Origin: Candidatus Kerfeldbacteria bacterium
GTDB lineage: Bacteria > Patescibacteriota > Patescibacteriia > SBBC01 > CAIJZX01
Direction: 5' to 3'
Length of the DNA stretch: 10,148 bases
Assembly (NCBI GenBank): GCA_016217865.1
Contig: JACRFO010000093.1
Coordinates: 1-10,148, forward strand
Positions 1 to 5,938 of the stretch are shown one piece after another (the stretch's first letter is position 1; every line of letters starts with the position of its first letter). The notes under the pieces were generated by a model. The model was not told where the DNA came from, did no database searches, and saw only the letters and a program-made list of their open reading frames with translations. The position numbers were made by a program, and so were the translations under genes.

Positions 1-1735
1 TCGGTTGCCGATGGGTCTTTTGGAAGATGAACTTCTCGAGATTGCGACGGACCTTTTCGCGGAGATCTTTCTCTTGTGGCTTCATGCGCGTTTCGTGGTC
101 AGCGAGTGACTTCTTCACGTTGTTGGCAATTTCATGAATGAGGCGGCCTTGGTCCTTCATGTGGGTAAAGCCACGCGAGATGACATCGATTTTGCCAGGG
201 CGGCCATTCCGGCCATTAATCTGGGCGACGACGAAGAGCATCCCATCACCAGCCAGTTGTTTGCGGTCGCGGAGGACGATGTGGTTGACATCGCCGGTCC
301 AAGCGCCGTCGACGAAGACGTATTCGATCGGGTGGCGTTCGTTTGTGACGTAGCCTTGGCCGCGTTGGAATTCAACGACTTGGCCATTGTCGACGAGGAA
401 GACGTTCTCCTTTGGGATACCAGCCTTGATAGCGTTCTTCTTGTTTTCAACGAGGTGAGAGTAGCTACCCTCAATCGGCATCAAGTACTTCGGTCGGACC
501 ATTTGGATCAAATCAATAATGTCGCCCGCGTTGGCGTGACCGCCCGCATGGATGTCGAGCATCTTGTTGTCGATGACTTCAGCGCCCTCGCGGTAGAGAC
601 CATCTTTCAGGCGCTCGACCGAGCGTTCATTGCCTGGGACGACCGAGGACGAGAAGACGATCAGGTCACTCGGTTCAACCCGCAGATACTTGTGTTCGCG
701 GTTCGCGATGCGCATCAGCACAGCGTTGTCTTCACCTTGGGCGCCGGTGCAGATGATCAGGATCCGATTCGGCGGGAGTTTCTTTGATTCTTCCCAAGAG
801 ATGATCGTGTTCGGTTTGCAGCGAATGTACCCGAGTTGCCGACCGATTTCGATATTCGTTTTCATCGAGAAACCCTCGACGAGAACGTTACGGTTGTACT
901 TCTCTGCCAGCGTGAGAATTTGCTGGACACGTGACAAGAGTGACGAGAATGTGGCGAAGATCATCCGGCCATTCGTACGCGTGAACATGAGTTGGATGTT
1001 CTTTTCGATGTCGGCTTCGGACAGTTGGTGGCCCGGAGTCGTCGCGTTGGTCGAGTCGCACATCAAGCAGAGGACGTTGCGTCGGCCGAGGCTACGGATG
1101 ACGTCCAAGTCAGTGCGATTATTGACGTGCGCCCGTTCGTCGAGTTTGAAGTCGCCGGTGTGGACGATTGTGCCCTCGGGAGTTTCGATGATAACACCGA
1201 GACTGCCCGGAATGTTGTGGGACAAGCCAAAGAACTCAAGGCGGAATGAACCGACGCGCAGCCGGTCACGGCCTTTAATGGTGTTCAGGCGGAGTTTTCG
1301 GCCTGGGTCAACGTCATCCATTTTCTTCTGGAGCATTGCACAGGTCAGGTCCGAGGCATAAATCGGCGGATTGCCGAGTTTCGGCACCCAGTGCGGAACG
1401 CCACCGATGTGGTCGTAGTGGCCGTGCGTAACGACCACAGCCCGGATCATCTTTTCCTTCCCGTTCAGATAGGACAAGTCGGGGATGATGTAATCCACGC
1501 CCGGCATATCGTCCTCGGGGAATTGGAGGCCGATGTCAATGATGATGATTTCTTTGCGGTACTGAATGAGGTAACAGTTCCGTCCACCAGTTTCTTCATT
1601 CCCGCCGATCGGCATAATGCGCAGTGCATTGTGGCCCTGCGGCGTACGCTCGTCGTGCTTAGGTTTTGGTTTTGGACGGCGCGTGTAATTCGGGCCGTCG
1701 GGTCGGCGCATGCGCGCCTTTGGTCGTTTAGACAT
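1..1735 (-). CDS. rnj: Ribonuclease J (C-terminal end cut off by window edge)
   Basis: Metallo-beta-lactamase/beta-CASP ribonuclease of the RNase J family, which degrades and matures RNA as a 5'-3' exonuclease and endonuclease in the cytoplasm. I translated 578 codons from the ATG at 1735 with no stop and a consistent frame. Visible motifs are the metal site HGHYDHIGG (H104, H106, D108, H109), HTGD with D195, the CDST segment with D227, and the beta-CASP motif HAGGH (H396, H400). The end reads LEKFIFQKTHRQP, so probably only a short tail is missing. About 35 residues rich in Arg, Lys and Pro precede the core, longer than the N-terminus of B. subtilis RNase J1. They are probably disordered and RNA-binding (inference). 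No good Shine-Dalgarno is present: an AGGTGA lies 15 nt upstream, too far to be convincing. A strong promoter and a long structured leader precede the gene. Confidence 0.95.
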   Translation of the reverse strand, partial: MSKRPKARMRRPDGPNYTRRPKPKPKHDERTPQGHNALRIMPIGGNEETGGRNCYLIQYRKEIIIIDIGLQFPEDDMPGVDYIIPDLSYLNGKEKMIRAVVVTHGHYDHIGGVPHWVPKLGNPPIYASDLTCAMLQKKMDDVDPGRKLRLNTIKGRDRLRVGSFRLEFFGLSHNIPGSLGVIIETPEGTIVHTGDFKLDERAHVNNRTDLDVIRSLGRRNVLCLMCDSTNATTPGHQLSEADIEKNIQLMFTRTNGRMIFATFSSLLSRVQQILTLAEKYNRNVLVEGFSMKTNIEIGRQLGYIRCKPNTIISWEESKKLPPNRILIICTGAQGEDNAVLMRIANREHKYLRVEPSDLIVFSSSVVPGNERSVERLKDGLYREGAEVIDNKMLDIHAGGHANAGDIIDLIQMVRPKYLMPIEGSYSHLVENKKNAIKAGIPKENVFLVDNGQVVEFQRGQGYVTNERHPIEYVFVDGAWTGDVNHIVLRDRKQLAGDGMLFVVAQINGRNGRPGKIDVISRGFTHMKDQGRLIHEIANNVKKSLADHETRMKPQEKDLREKVRRNLEKFIFQKTHRQP

Positions 1736-1800
1736 ACTACTACTTTCTGGTCACCTGATGCGACTATTGCTGCGTCGATTGGAACCGGTAATTGACTAGC

Positions 1801-1893
1801 ACGCGCTATCGGCAAAGCCGAGGGGCGTGGAAATAATGGGTGCGGATCACCGTAGTGATCACGCGCAATGATGAATCCCGGTTAGACTCATCA
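1801..1893 (-). promoter_or_regulatory. Three-hairpin 5' leader of RNase J mRNA
   Basis: The leader between the predicted start of transcription (~1912) and the RNase J ATG can form three successive hairpins on the minus strand. The first, 1869-1893, has a 9-bp stem with one G-U pair and a 7-nt loop. The second, 1842-1864, has a 6-bp perfect stem GATCAC/GTGATC around a 4-nt loop, extended by 3 bp past a one-base bulge. The third, 1801-1828, has TCGGC/GCCGA around AAA with an outer ACGC/GCGT pairing. None is followed by a U-run, so these are not obvious intrinsic terminators. A long folded leader on an RNase gene suggests autoregulation, as known for the rne leader of E. coli. That role is inference. 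Confidence 0.55.
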
Positions 1894-1918
1894 ACACGCA
1901 CGATAACTAACGACGGAG

Positions 1919-1947
1919 AGTATAGCGCGTAACGCGAACTATGTCAA
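1919..1947 (-). promoter_or_regulatory. Sigma70-type promoter for RNase J
   Basis: Minus strand: perfect -35 TTGACA (1947-1942), 17-bp spacer, -10 TATACT (1924-1919). The predicted transcription start is near 1912. The box lies directly after the stop codon of the upstream HAD gene, so RNase J is probably transcribed on its own, not only by read-through. Confidence 0.85.
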
Positions 1948-1950
1948 GCG

Positions 1951-2565
1951 TCATGGCTGGTCGGCCAATACTTTCAATCGATGTTCGAGGGTATCAACAT
2001 CTGTAAAATGATGCGTATGGAAGCCGAGTAAGCCGGCGGCTTGAACATTTTCTGGCTGGTCGTCGATAAATAGACAGTTTTGCGCGCGCAAATTGTTCAC
2101 TTTCAGGAAGTGACGAAAAATTTCGGGATCCGGTTTCCGTACATTGACCTCATGGGAAGGGACAACGCGGGTGAAGTGTCGATCTAAACCGTTGATTCCG
2201 CGACGAATTTCTGTCCAGCCAGGCGAAGCATTAACCAGACCATATATCGGAAATTGTTGATGGTAATGATCGATGAGTGAAAGAACTTTTGCGTTCGGTT
2301 CAGCCAAACTTTTCAGGACGTGTTCACGCAGCGGCTGGTGAACGCGAGGAGTCCGCTGGTGAAAAACTTGCGTCAACGTTTCAAATGACATCGTGCCAGC
2401 CAACAGATCAGCTTGAAAGTCTTTAGCCACCGAACGGACTGCGGCCCAGATCTCATCATGCTCGATGGGCGACATGTTCGGATGTTGCGGATTAATAAAA
2501 ATCACTCCGCCAAAATCAAACACCAAGGACGTAATCGTCGGAGGTTTAGAAAGAGTATCGTTCAT
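1951..2565 (-). CDS. HAD-superfamily hydrolase, subfamily IA (DFGGV type)
   Basis: A 204-residue haloacid dehalogenase-like hydrolase, probably a small-molecule phosphatase in the cytoplasm; substrate unknown. HAD motifs are in order: motif I VFDFGGV with nucleophile D17, motif II around N112-S114, motif III lysine K144 in VRKPDP, and motif IV FIDD (D168, D169). The second Asp of the usual DxD is Gly19. This is also altered in YihX-like phosphatases (DLGN) and means that the classic acid/base Asp is absent. The cap region lies between residues ~25 and 100. No Shine-Dalgarno is seen before the ATG at 2565. The ATG is only 8 nt beyond the CCA end of a broken tRNA-Leu 3' half, so its mRNA leader probably carries that sequence. 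TGA stop. It is not a recent duplicate of the neighbouring HAD gene, since motifs and cap differ. Confidence 0.87.
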   Translation of the reverse strand: MNDTLSKPPTITSLVFDFGGVIFINPQHPNMSPIEHDEIWAAVRSVAKDFQADLLAGTMSFETLTQVFHQRTPRVHQPLREHVLKSLAEPNAKVLSLIDHYHQQFPIYGLVNASPGWTEIRRGINGLDRHFTRVVPSHEVNVRKPDPEIFRHFLKVNNLRAQNCLFIDDQPENVQAAGLLGFHTHHFTDVDTLEHRLKVLADQP

Positions 2566-2571
2566 AATTCA

Positions 2572-2629
2572 TTTGGTGCCCGGAAGAGGACTCGAACCTC
2601 CAAGGCCTTGCGACCACTAGCTCCTGAAG
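2572..2629 (-). pseudogene. tRNA-Leu 3' half (att-like fragment or pseudo-tRNA)
   Basis: 57 of 58 bases match the 3' part of the intact tRNA-Leu at 3505-3562, in the same orientation 933 bp away. The match covers the anticodon loop with CAG, the variable arm, the T arm, the acceptor 3' strand and the encoded CCA (2576-2574). The single mismatch is at 2613. The expected 5' half is missing: no GCCCGGA lies upstream, so no acceptor stem can form. Weak similarity persists upstream, such as a shared TATAC, so a decayed full tRNA is possible. The sharp drop from ~98% to ~50% identity fits an attachment-site or recombination junction better than gradual decay. Confidence 0.85.
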
Positions 2630-2645
2630 TCAGTGTATAGCTCCT

Positions 2646-2654
2646 ACTATATCA
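2646..2654 (-). promoter_or_regulatory. Extended -10 promoter candidate for the first HAD gene
   Basis: The minus strand reads TGA followed by TATAGT (2651-2646), an extended -10 element. The -35 position (TACAAT) is poor. The predicted start is near 2639, giving a ~74-nt leader that contains the tRNA-Leu 3' half ahead of the ATG at 2565. Confidence 0.4.
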
Positions 2655-2657
2655 AGG

Positions 2658-3317
2658 TTACCCGAGGGATTGTATCAGCTCGAGGGTGATTTGGTCGTGC
2701 CGTTCAACGACAACATCAGCGGGATAATTGGTGTTCGATTGAAGACGATGCGGTTCAACGAGGGCAATACACGCCATCCCCGCCGCTCGTGCCCCCTGCA
2801 TGCCGCTGATGCCATCCTCAATGACCATGCAAGCCGATGCAACAACCCCGACTTTTTTGGCCGCCAAGAGGAACACATCTGGGGCAGGTTTTCCCCGAGC
2901 CACCTCGCGTGAGCTGGCGAGTGCATCGAAGTGTTGGCGAACCTGAACACTCTCAAGCACTTTCTCGATGAAATCGGGTCCGGAAGCCGAAGCCACGGCT
3001 AGGGTAAGGCCAGCATCCTTCAAACGCTTGATCAGCGCCTGGACACCGGAAATTGGCACAATATCGCTGGCCGCGTGACCCATCATCACTGCTCGCTTCT
3101 CGGTCACGATTTCATCGACACTTCCGGAGTGATTGTGTTCTTGAAAAATGGTGGAGAACATTTCATGCCCAGACACCCCAGAGAACCGATGGGTGATTTC
3201 TTCGGGTGTAAGATGAATTCCACGTTGCCGCAATAAGGCATGTTCGGCTTGGGCATGTAACCGCTGGGTGTCGGCTATCACGCCGTCCATATCGAAAATG
3301 ACGGTGGTAATAGGCAT
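2658..3317 (-). CDS. HAD-superfamily hydrolase, beta-phosphoglucomutase/CbbY-like
   Basis: A 219-residue subfamily IA HAD enzyme of the beta-phosphoglucomutase/sugar-phosphatase type; the precise substrate cannot be told. Motif I is FDMDGV with D9 and D11, motif II has S110-A111-S112, motif III is RGKPAPD with K143, and motif IV is VIEDG with E167 and D168, followed by the typical SGMQGARAAGM. An alpha-helical cap spans about residues 15-85. I chose the ATG at 3317. The same frame stays open to 3599, but that extension runs through the tRNA-Leu gene and cannot be coding. No Shine-Dalgarno or clear promoter is seen; it may be co-transcribed from the tRNA promoter. A degenerate tRNA 3' end sits 42 nt upstream of the ATG. 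The gene is bracketed by tRNA-Leu and its repeated 3' half. TAA stop. Confidence 0.9.
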   Translation of the reverse strand: MPITTVIFDMDGVIADTQRLHAQAEHALLRQRGIHLTPEEITHRFSGVSGHEMFSTIFQEHNHSGSVDEIVTEKRAVMMGHAASDIVPISGVQALIKRLKDAGLTLAVASASGPDFIEKVLESVQVRQHFDALASSREVARGKPAPDVFLLAAKKVGVVASACMVIEDGISGMQGARAAGMACIALVEPHRLQSNTNYPADVVVERHDQITLELIQSLG

Positions 3318-3359
3318 CGTGACTGTTAGAGTTTGAGGGGATGATTTGTCATTACTTCC

Positions 3360-3388
3360 TGGTGTCCGGAAGAGGACTCGCCCTCCAT
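3360..3388 (-). pseudogene. Degenerate tRNA-Leu 3' end
   Basis: The first 21 bases (3360-3380) match the CCA, acceptor and T-arm end of tRNA-Leu at 20 positions, then the match continues through CCTCCA after a one-base deletion. The T loop has lost its TTC and is 6 nt long, and the acceptor strand reads TCCGGAC instead of TCCGGGC. No matching 5' half lies upstream, so this cannot be a working tRNA. It sits between the intact tRNA-Leu and the second HAD gene, on the same strand as both. Confidence 0.7.
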
Positions 3389-3396
3389 CGGACTTG

Positions 3397-3442
3397 GTCC
3401 GGAATCGGGCCGGGGCCTGTGCTCTTCTGCCACAGGCAGAAG
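3397..3442. repeat. GC-rich inverted-repeat arm with strong hairpin (right of HAD gene)
   Basis: 3397-3431 on the plus strand resembles 3687-3651 on the minus strand: shared blocks GTCCGGA, CGGG, CGGGGC and TGTGCT, with small gaps. It is thus one arm of an imperfect inverted repeat around the tRNA-Leu gene. It overlaps a perfect 8-bp hairpin, CTTCTGCC/GGCAGAAG with a 3-nt loop (3424-3442), flanked by direct copies of GTGCTC. It could act as a terminator-like or processing structure, or be a small dispersed repeat. There is no U-run. The rest of 3318-3506 shows no gene. Confidence 0.6.
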
Positions 3443-3506
3443 TGCTCGGCCCTTCTCGCCTCTTCGGGTGTGTGATTGCGTCCCGCATTCGCAGGACTGT
3501 GGGCTT

Positions 3507-3593
3507 TGGTGCCCGGAAGAGGACTCGAACCTCCAAGGCCTTGCGGCCACTAGCTCCTGAAGCTAGCGCGTATACCAATTCCGCCATCCGGGC
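3507..3593 (-). tRNA. tRNA-Leu (anticodon CAG)
   Basis: A complete class II tRNA on the minus strand. Acceptor GCCCGGA (3593-3587) pairs with TCCGGGC, followed by A73 and an encoded CCA (3509-3507). The D stem is GCG/CGC. The anticodon arm is CTAGC/GCTAG with loop TTCAGGA, giving anticodon CAG for CUG codons. A long variable arm GGCC-GCAA-GGCC is typical of tRNA-Leu. The T arm is GGAGG-TTCGAGT-CCTCT with one G-U pair. Parts of this gene recur at 2572-2629, 3360-3388 and 3733-3751. Confidence 0.96.
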
Positions 3594-3605
3594 AAACACT
3601 GTGCA

Positions 3606-3634
3606 GCACTAGGACTACGTTGTTGGATTGTGAA
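3606..3634 (-). promoter_or_regulatory. Weak promoter candidate for tRNA-Leu
   Basis: Minus strand TTCACA (3634-3629), 17-bp spacer, TAGTGC (3611-3606). The -10 is poor, but the predicted start near 3599 is well placed, 6 nt before the tRNA 5' end. Confidence 0.3.
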
Positions 3635-3650
3635 CGTCCGGGGCGTAGCG

Positions 3651-3719
3651 GCGCTGAAGCACATCGCCCCGCCCGTTTCGTCCGGACGCACATGAAGCAG
3701 TTCATGTGCTTCGCGGCGC
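3651..3719. repeat. Inverted-repeat arm with two competing hairpins
   Basis: The second arm of the imperfect inverted repeat around tRNA-Leu is 3651-3687. A perfect 9-bp hairpin follows at 3688-3709 (GCACATGAA, 4-nt loop, TTCATGTGC). The right strand of that hairpin can instead pair with the left arm: GAAGCACAT (3656-3664) with ATGTGCTTC (3704-3712), strengthened by GCGC at 3651 and 3716. The two folds exclude each other. The stretch 3594-3804 holds no gene; it contains this structure, the tRNA 5' fragment and promoter-like boxes. Confidence 0.6.
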
Positions 3720-3732
3720 GACCGGACTCAAC

Positions 3733-3751
3733 CCAATTCCGCCATCCGGGC
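3733..3751 (-). pseudogene. tRNA-Leu 5' fragment
   Basis: 19 bases identical to the 5' end of the intact tRNA-Leu (3575-3593), same strand, covering the acceptor 5' strand and half of the D arm. It then changes to unrelated sequence containing GTTGAGTCC, which faintly recalls a T loop. It is consistent with a tRNA gene that has lost its middle, or a recombination junction. Confidence 0.75.
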
Positions 3752-3761
3752 TCGACCGCAT

Positions 3762-3791
3762 ACTCTACACGAAATACTCGTCCCTGTCCAA
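3762..3791 (-). promoter_or_regulatory. Promoter-like boxes ahead of the tRNA 5' fragment
   Basis: Minus strand TTGGAC (3791-3786), 18-bp spacer, TAGAGT (3767-3762). The predicted start near 3755 is about 4 nt before the tRNA-Leu 5' fragment, the spacing expected of a tRNA gene. This supports the fragment as the start of a former tRNA gene with its own promoter. Confidence 0.4.
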
Positions 3792-3804
3792 CCAGTATAT
3801 CGGA

Positions 3805-5616
3805 CTACTTCCAGCGCCAACCAGTCTTCTGATACCAGGCGGCAATGGAACTGAAACGGTCAGTTGATGCAACGAGGCGTTCGCCGGGAAAACCGCGGAG
3901 GTTCTTGGCGTGTGCATAGTGATACACGGCTTGGTAGAGGAACACGGCTGGGACTTCTTCGGCCACGATGTTCTGGAAATCGAACAGGTCGCGCTCACGT
4001 TTGGCCGGATCGGTCGTGGTGCGAGCGTCGGCGAGGTCCTGGTCGACACCCTTCATGAAACTGATAGCTAAATTGAAGCCAGACTCTTTCTGTTGGGTTG
4101 AGTGCCACAGTGGATATGGATCCGCGTCAGCATCGTAGAGTTCGCCGAAGAGTAGCGCTTCATAAGCGCGTGGCCGGATCACGTCGCGCTGGATTTGTTC
4201 GGCCTCGACGGTCTTGAGCTCAACGTTAGCACCAATCGACTGCCACCACCCGACGAGTTTCTGGCCGATGGCCACGAACGTCGGATCATTCACAACGGTC
4301 AGGACGAAGGTGAGCTGCTGGCTACCTTTTTGCCGGATGTTGTTGCTCCCAATTTTCCAACCCGCTTTCTCGAGTAGGTCCCGCGCTTCTTCGGCGCTAA
4401 ACAGGTACGTCTTCAGGTTCCGGTTGAAGCCATCCTGTCCCGGCAGCAGCGGGCCTTCGATCTGTCGGCCGGCCCCACGGAGTGAGTCCTTAATGATTGC
4501 GGCTTTATCGGTAGCAAGTGACAACGCTTGACGGACTTCTTTGGCGCGGAGAGCTGGGTTTTTCTGCTGATTGAAGAAGACTGCGGTCAACTGCGACATG
4601 GCGAAGTCCGTGACTTGATGGTTTTTCACAGCAGGACCAACAAACTCATGCGCGAAGCCCCCGAGACTATCAATTGCGCCTTTTTGTAGGGCATCGAGCG
4701 CAGTCGTCTGGTCGGCGTAGAATTTTACCGTGAAGCGGTCAAGAAAAGGTGTCTCACGGCTGTTCTTATTACGAACAAAGGTGTAGCCGCGGATGTTCCC
4801 ATTACGGTCTTTCGTCAGATTGAGAAAACGGAATGGCCCATTCCCGATTGGTTTGGTGTTTAATTCCGCGAGCGGGAAACTTTGCGGAGTCGCATCCTGC
4901 CAGGCATGGGCGGGGAGTAATCCGGTGGTGAGGTAGGAGAGGAAGGGGTTGAGGGGAGAGGCTAGGGTAAAGGTAGTAGTGTAATCATCAGGCGTGGCAA
5001 TCGTCACCCCTTTGAAGAGGAGTTGCAGCGGACTTTGATAGTCGGGATCGGCGATGGTTTCGAAGGTGTACCGAACATCTTCGGCCGTTAACGGTTCGCC
5101 GTCTGACCACGCGAGGTTTTTCAGGAGTGTCACGGTGTACGTTTTGCCGTCGGCGCTGATGGTAACACTCGATGCGATGTCGGGTACAATCTTGAGGTTG
5201 GCATCAACCTTGAACAAGCCGCGGTAGACTAACCGAGACAAGTCAGCGTCAACAGAGAATGGCCGGGCCAAAACAGGATTGATGAACTGTGGTGTGCCGA
5301 TCATCCCTTCGGTCAAGGTGCCGCCAGCCCGCGGAATAGTCACGATGTGTCTCATCACCCAATGCCCAAGCAGGACGAGACCGCTGATGACAGCCAAGGT
5401 CAGCGCGAGTTTAGCTAGGCGCCGTTCACCAGCTGACAGTAAATCGGACAGATGTTTGAGCTGTCTCGGGTGCGGGATGCGCGAAGTAGCCAATCCCATG
5501 ACGAGTTCGCGATCGGAGGACGCCGCAACCGTGGCGGAGCTCGGCGGTCGCCGACGAAGAAGCAGGCCGATTCGATTGAAGAATCGTCCGATGAAGGAAA
5601 ATCTACCGGTAGGCAT
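3805..5616 (-). CDS. Family 5 (oligopeptide-type) ABC transporter solute-binding protein, membrane anchored
   Basis: A 603-residue extracytoplasmic solute-binding protein of the SBP_bac_5 family, which captures peptides or similar ligands outside the cell. After a basic, probably cytoplasmic tail of ~67 residues comes one hydrophobic segment (about 68-89), then the binding domain starting at PRAGGTLTEG. Typical family landmarks follow: PQFINPVLA, LVYRGLF, DGKTYTVTLLKNLAWSDGEPLTAEDVRYTFE and NGPFRF. It ends in GWRWK. There is no lipobox cysteine, so it is anchored by a transmembrane helix, not by lipid. The ATG at 5616 overlaps the secG end by 14 bp, suggesting coupled translation; Met40 is an alternative start. 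No permease or ATPase gene is next to it, so its transport partner is encoded elsewhere or it works without one. TAG stop. Confidence 0.9.
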   Translation of the reverse strand: MPTGRFSFIGRFFNRIGLLLRRRPPSSATVAASSDRELVMGLATSRIPHPRQLKHLSDLLSAGERRLAKLALTLAVISGLVLLGHWVMRHIVTIPRAGGTLTEGMIGTPQFINPVLARPFSVDADLSRLVYRGLFKVDANLKIVPDIASSVTISADGKTYTVTLLKNLAWSDGEPLTAEDVRYTFETIADPDYQSPLQLLFKGVTIATPDDYTTTFTLASPLNPFLSYLTTGLLPAHAWQDATPQSFPLAELNTKPIGNGPFRFLNLTKDRNGNIRGYTFVRNKNSRETPFLDRFTVKFYADQTTALDALQKGAIDSLGGFAHEFVGPAVKNHQVTDFAMSQLTAVFFNQQKNPALRAKEVRQALSLATDKAAIIKDSLRGAGRQIEGPLLPGQDGFNRNLKTYLFSAEEARDLLEKAGWKIGSNNIRQKGSQQLTFVLTVVNDPTFVAIGQKLVGWWQSIGANVELKTVEAEQIQRDVIRPRAYEALLFGELYDADADPYPLWHSTQQKESGFNLAISFMKGVDQDLADARTTTDPAKRERDLFDFQNIVAEEVPAVFLYQAVYHYAHAKNLRGFPGERLVASTDRFSSIAAWYQKTGWRWK

Positions 5617-5830
5617 TCAGGAGAGCAACGCCAAAGAAGAGGACCGCCACGACAATCGTGACGATGAAGATGATCCGTTCGGCTCCGCGCTTGGTGCGGT
5701 AGATATTGCCATCACCGCCAAAAACGCCACCGAGGCCGACGCCCTTACTTTGAATAAGGATGAGGACGATGAGGAGGACGGAGAGGACGATTTGTGCGAC
5801 CGGAATCGCTCGTTGAATCCAGGCAGGCAT
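5603..5830 (-). CDS. secG: Preprotein translocase subunit SecG
   Basis: A 75-residue SecG, the small accessory subunit of the SecYEG channel that helps SecA-driven export across the cytoplasmic membrane. Two transmembrane segments are visible (about 9-27 and 52-71), with the conserved connecting region LIQSKGVGLGGVFGGDGNIYRTKRGAERI between them. Length is normal for the family. The ATG at 5830 has no Shine-Dalgarno. It is the first gene of an operon with the solute-binding protein, and a clear promoter lies ~60 bp upstream, just after uvrC. Pairing with an exported protein makes functional sense, since that protein needs the Sec channel. TAG stop. Confidence 0.93.
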   Translation of the reverse strand: MPAWIQRAIPVAQIVLSVLLIVLILIQSKGVGLGGVFGGDGNIYRTKRGAERIIFIVTIVVAVLFFGVALLNAYR

Positions 5831-5862
5831 AGCGAGATTGGTTCAGTAAGTGGAACAGGTCC

Positions 5863-5876
5863 TGACGTAAACGTCA
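5863..5876. promoter_or_regulatory. Palindrome in the secG leader (possible operator)
   Basis: TGACGTAAACGTCA: two 6-bp arms TGACGT/ACGTCA around AA, about 10 nt downstream of the predicted transcription start. The 2-nt centre is too short for a good RNA loop, so a dimeric DNA-binding protein site is more natural. No regulator is known here. Confidence 0.35.
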
Positions 5877-5892
5877 ATGACAGAACTGCTGC

Positions 5893-5921
5893 AAAGTACC
5901 ATGTTCGCGGGTTGATGTCAA
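5893..5921 (-). promoter_or_regulatory. Promoter for the secG operon
   Basis: Minus strand: perfect -35 TTGACA (5921-5916), 17-bp spacer ending in TGG (an extended -10 TGn), -10 TACTTT (5898-5893). Predicted start near 5886, leader ~55 nt. It lies within 18 bp of the uvrC stop codon. Confidence 0.75.
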
Positions 5922-5938
5922 CGCGTGGAACACACCGA

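Noticed and set aside
134..1361. Long plus-strand open frames of 217 and 243 codons
   Set aside because: They lie opposite RNase J, whose minus-strand frame has all catalytic motifs. They show no family features and overlap each other.
2572..3593. Calling a full integrative mobile element
   Set aside because: The tRNA repeat is att-like, but no integrase, transposase or replication gene lies between the copies, so only the repeat is reported.
3318..3599. 94-residue N-terminal extension of the second HAD protein
   Set aside because: The extension is the tRNA-Leu gene and repeat DNA read as protein. The HAD fold begins normally at the ATG at 3317.
3360..3751. CRISPR array or split-tRNA gene
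   Set aside because: The repeated pieces are few, unequal and all tRNA-derived, without regular spacers. The fragments overlap in content and do not complement each other into one tRNA, and an intact copy is present.
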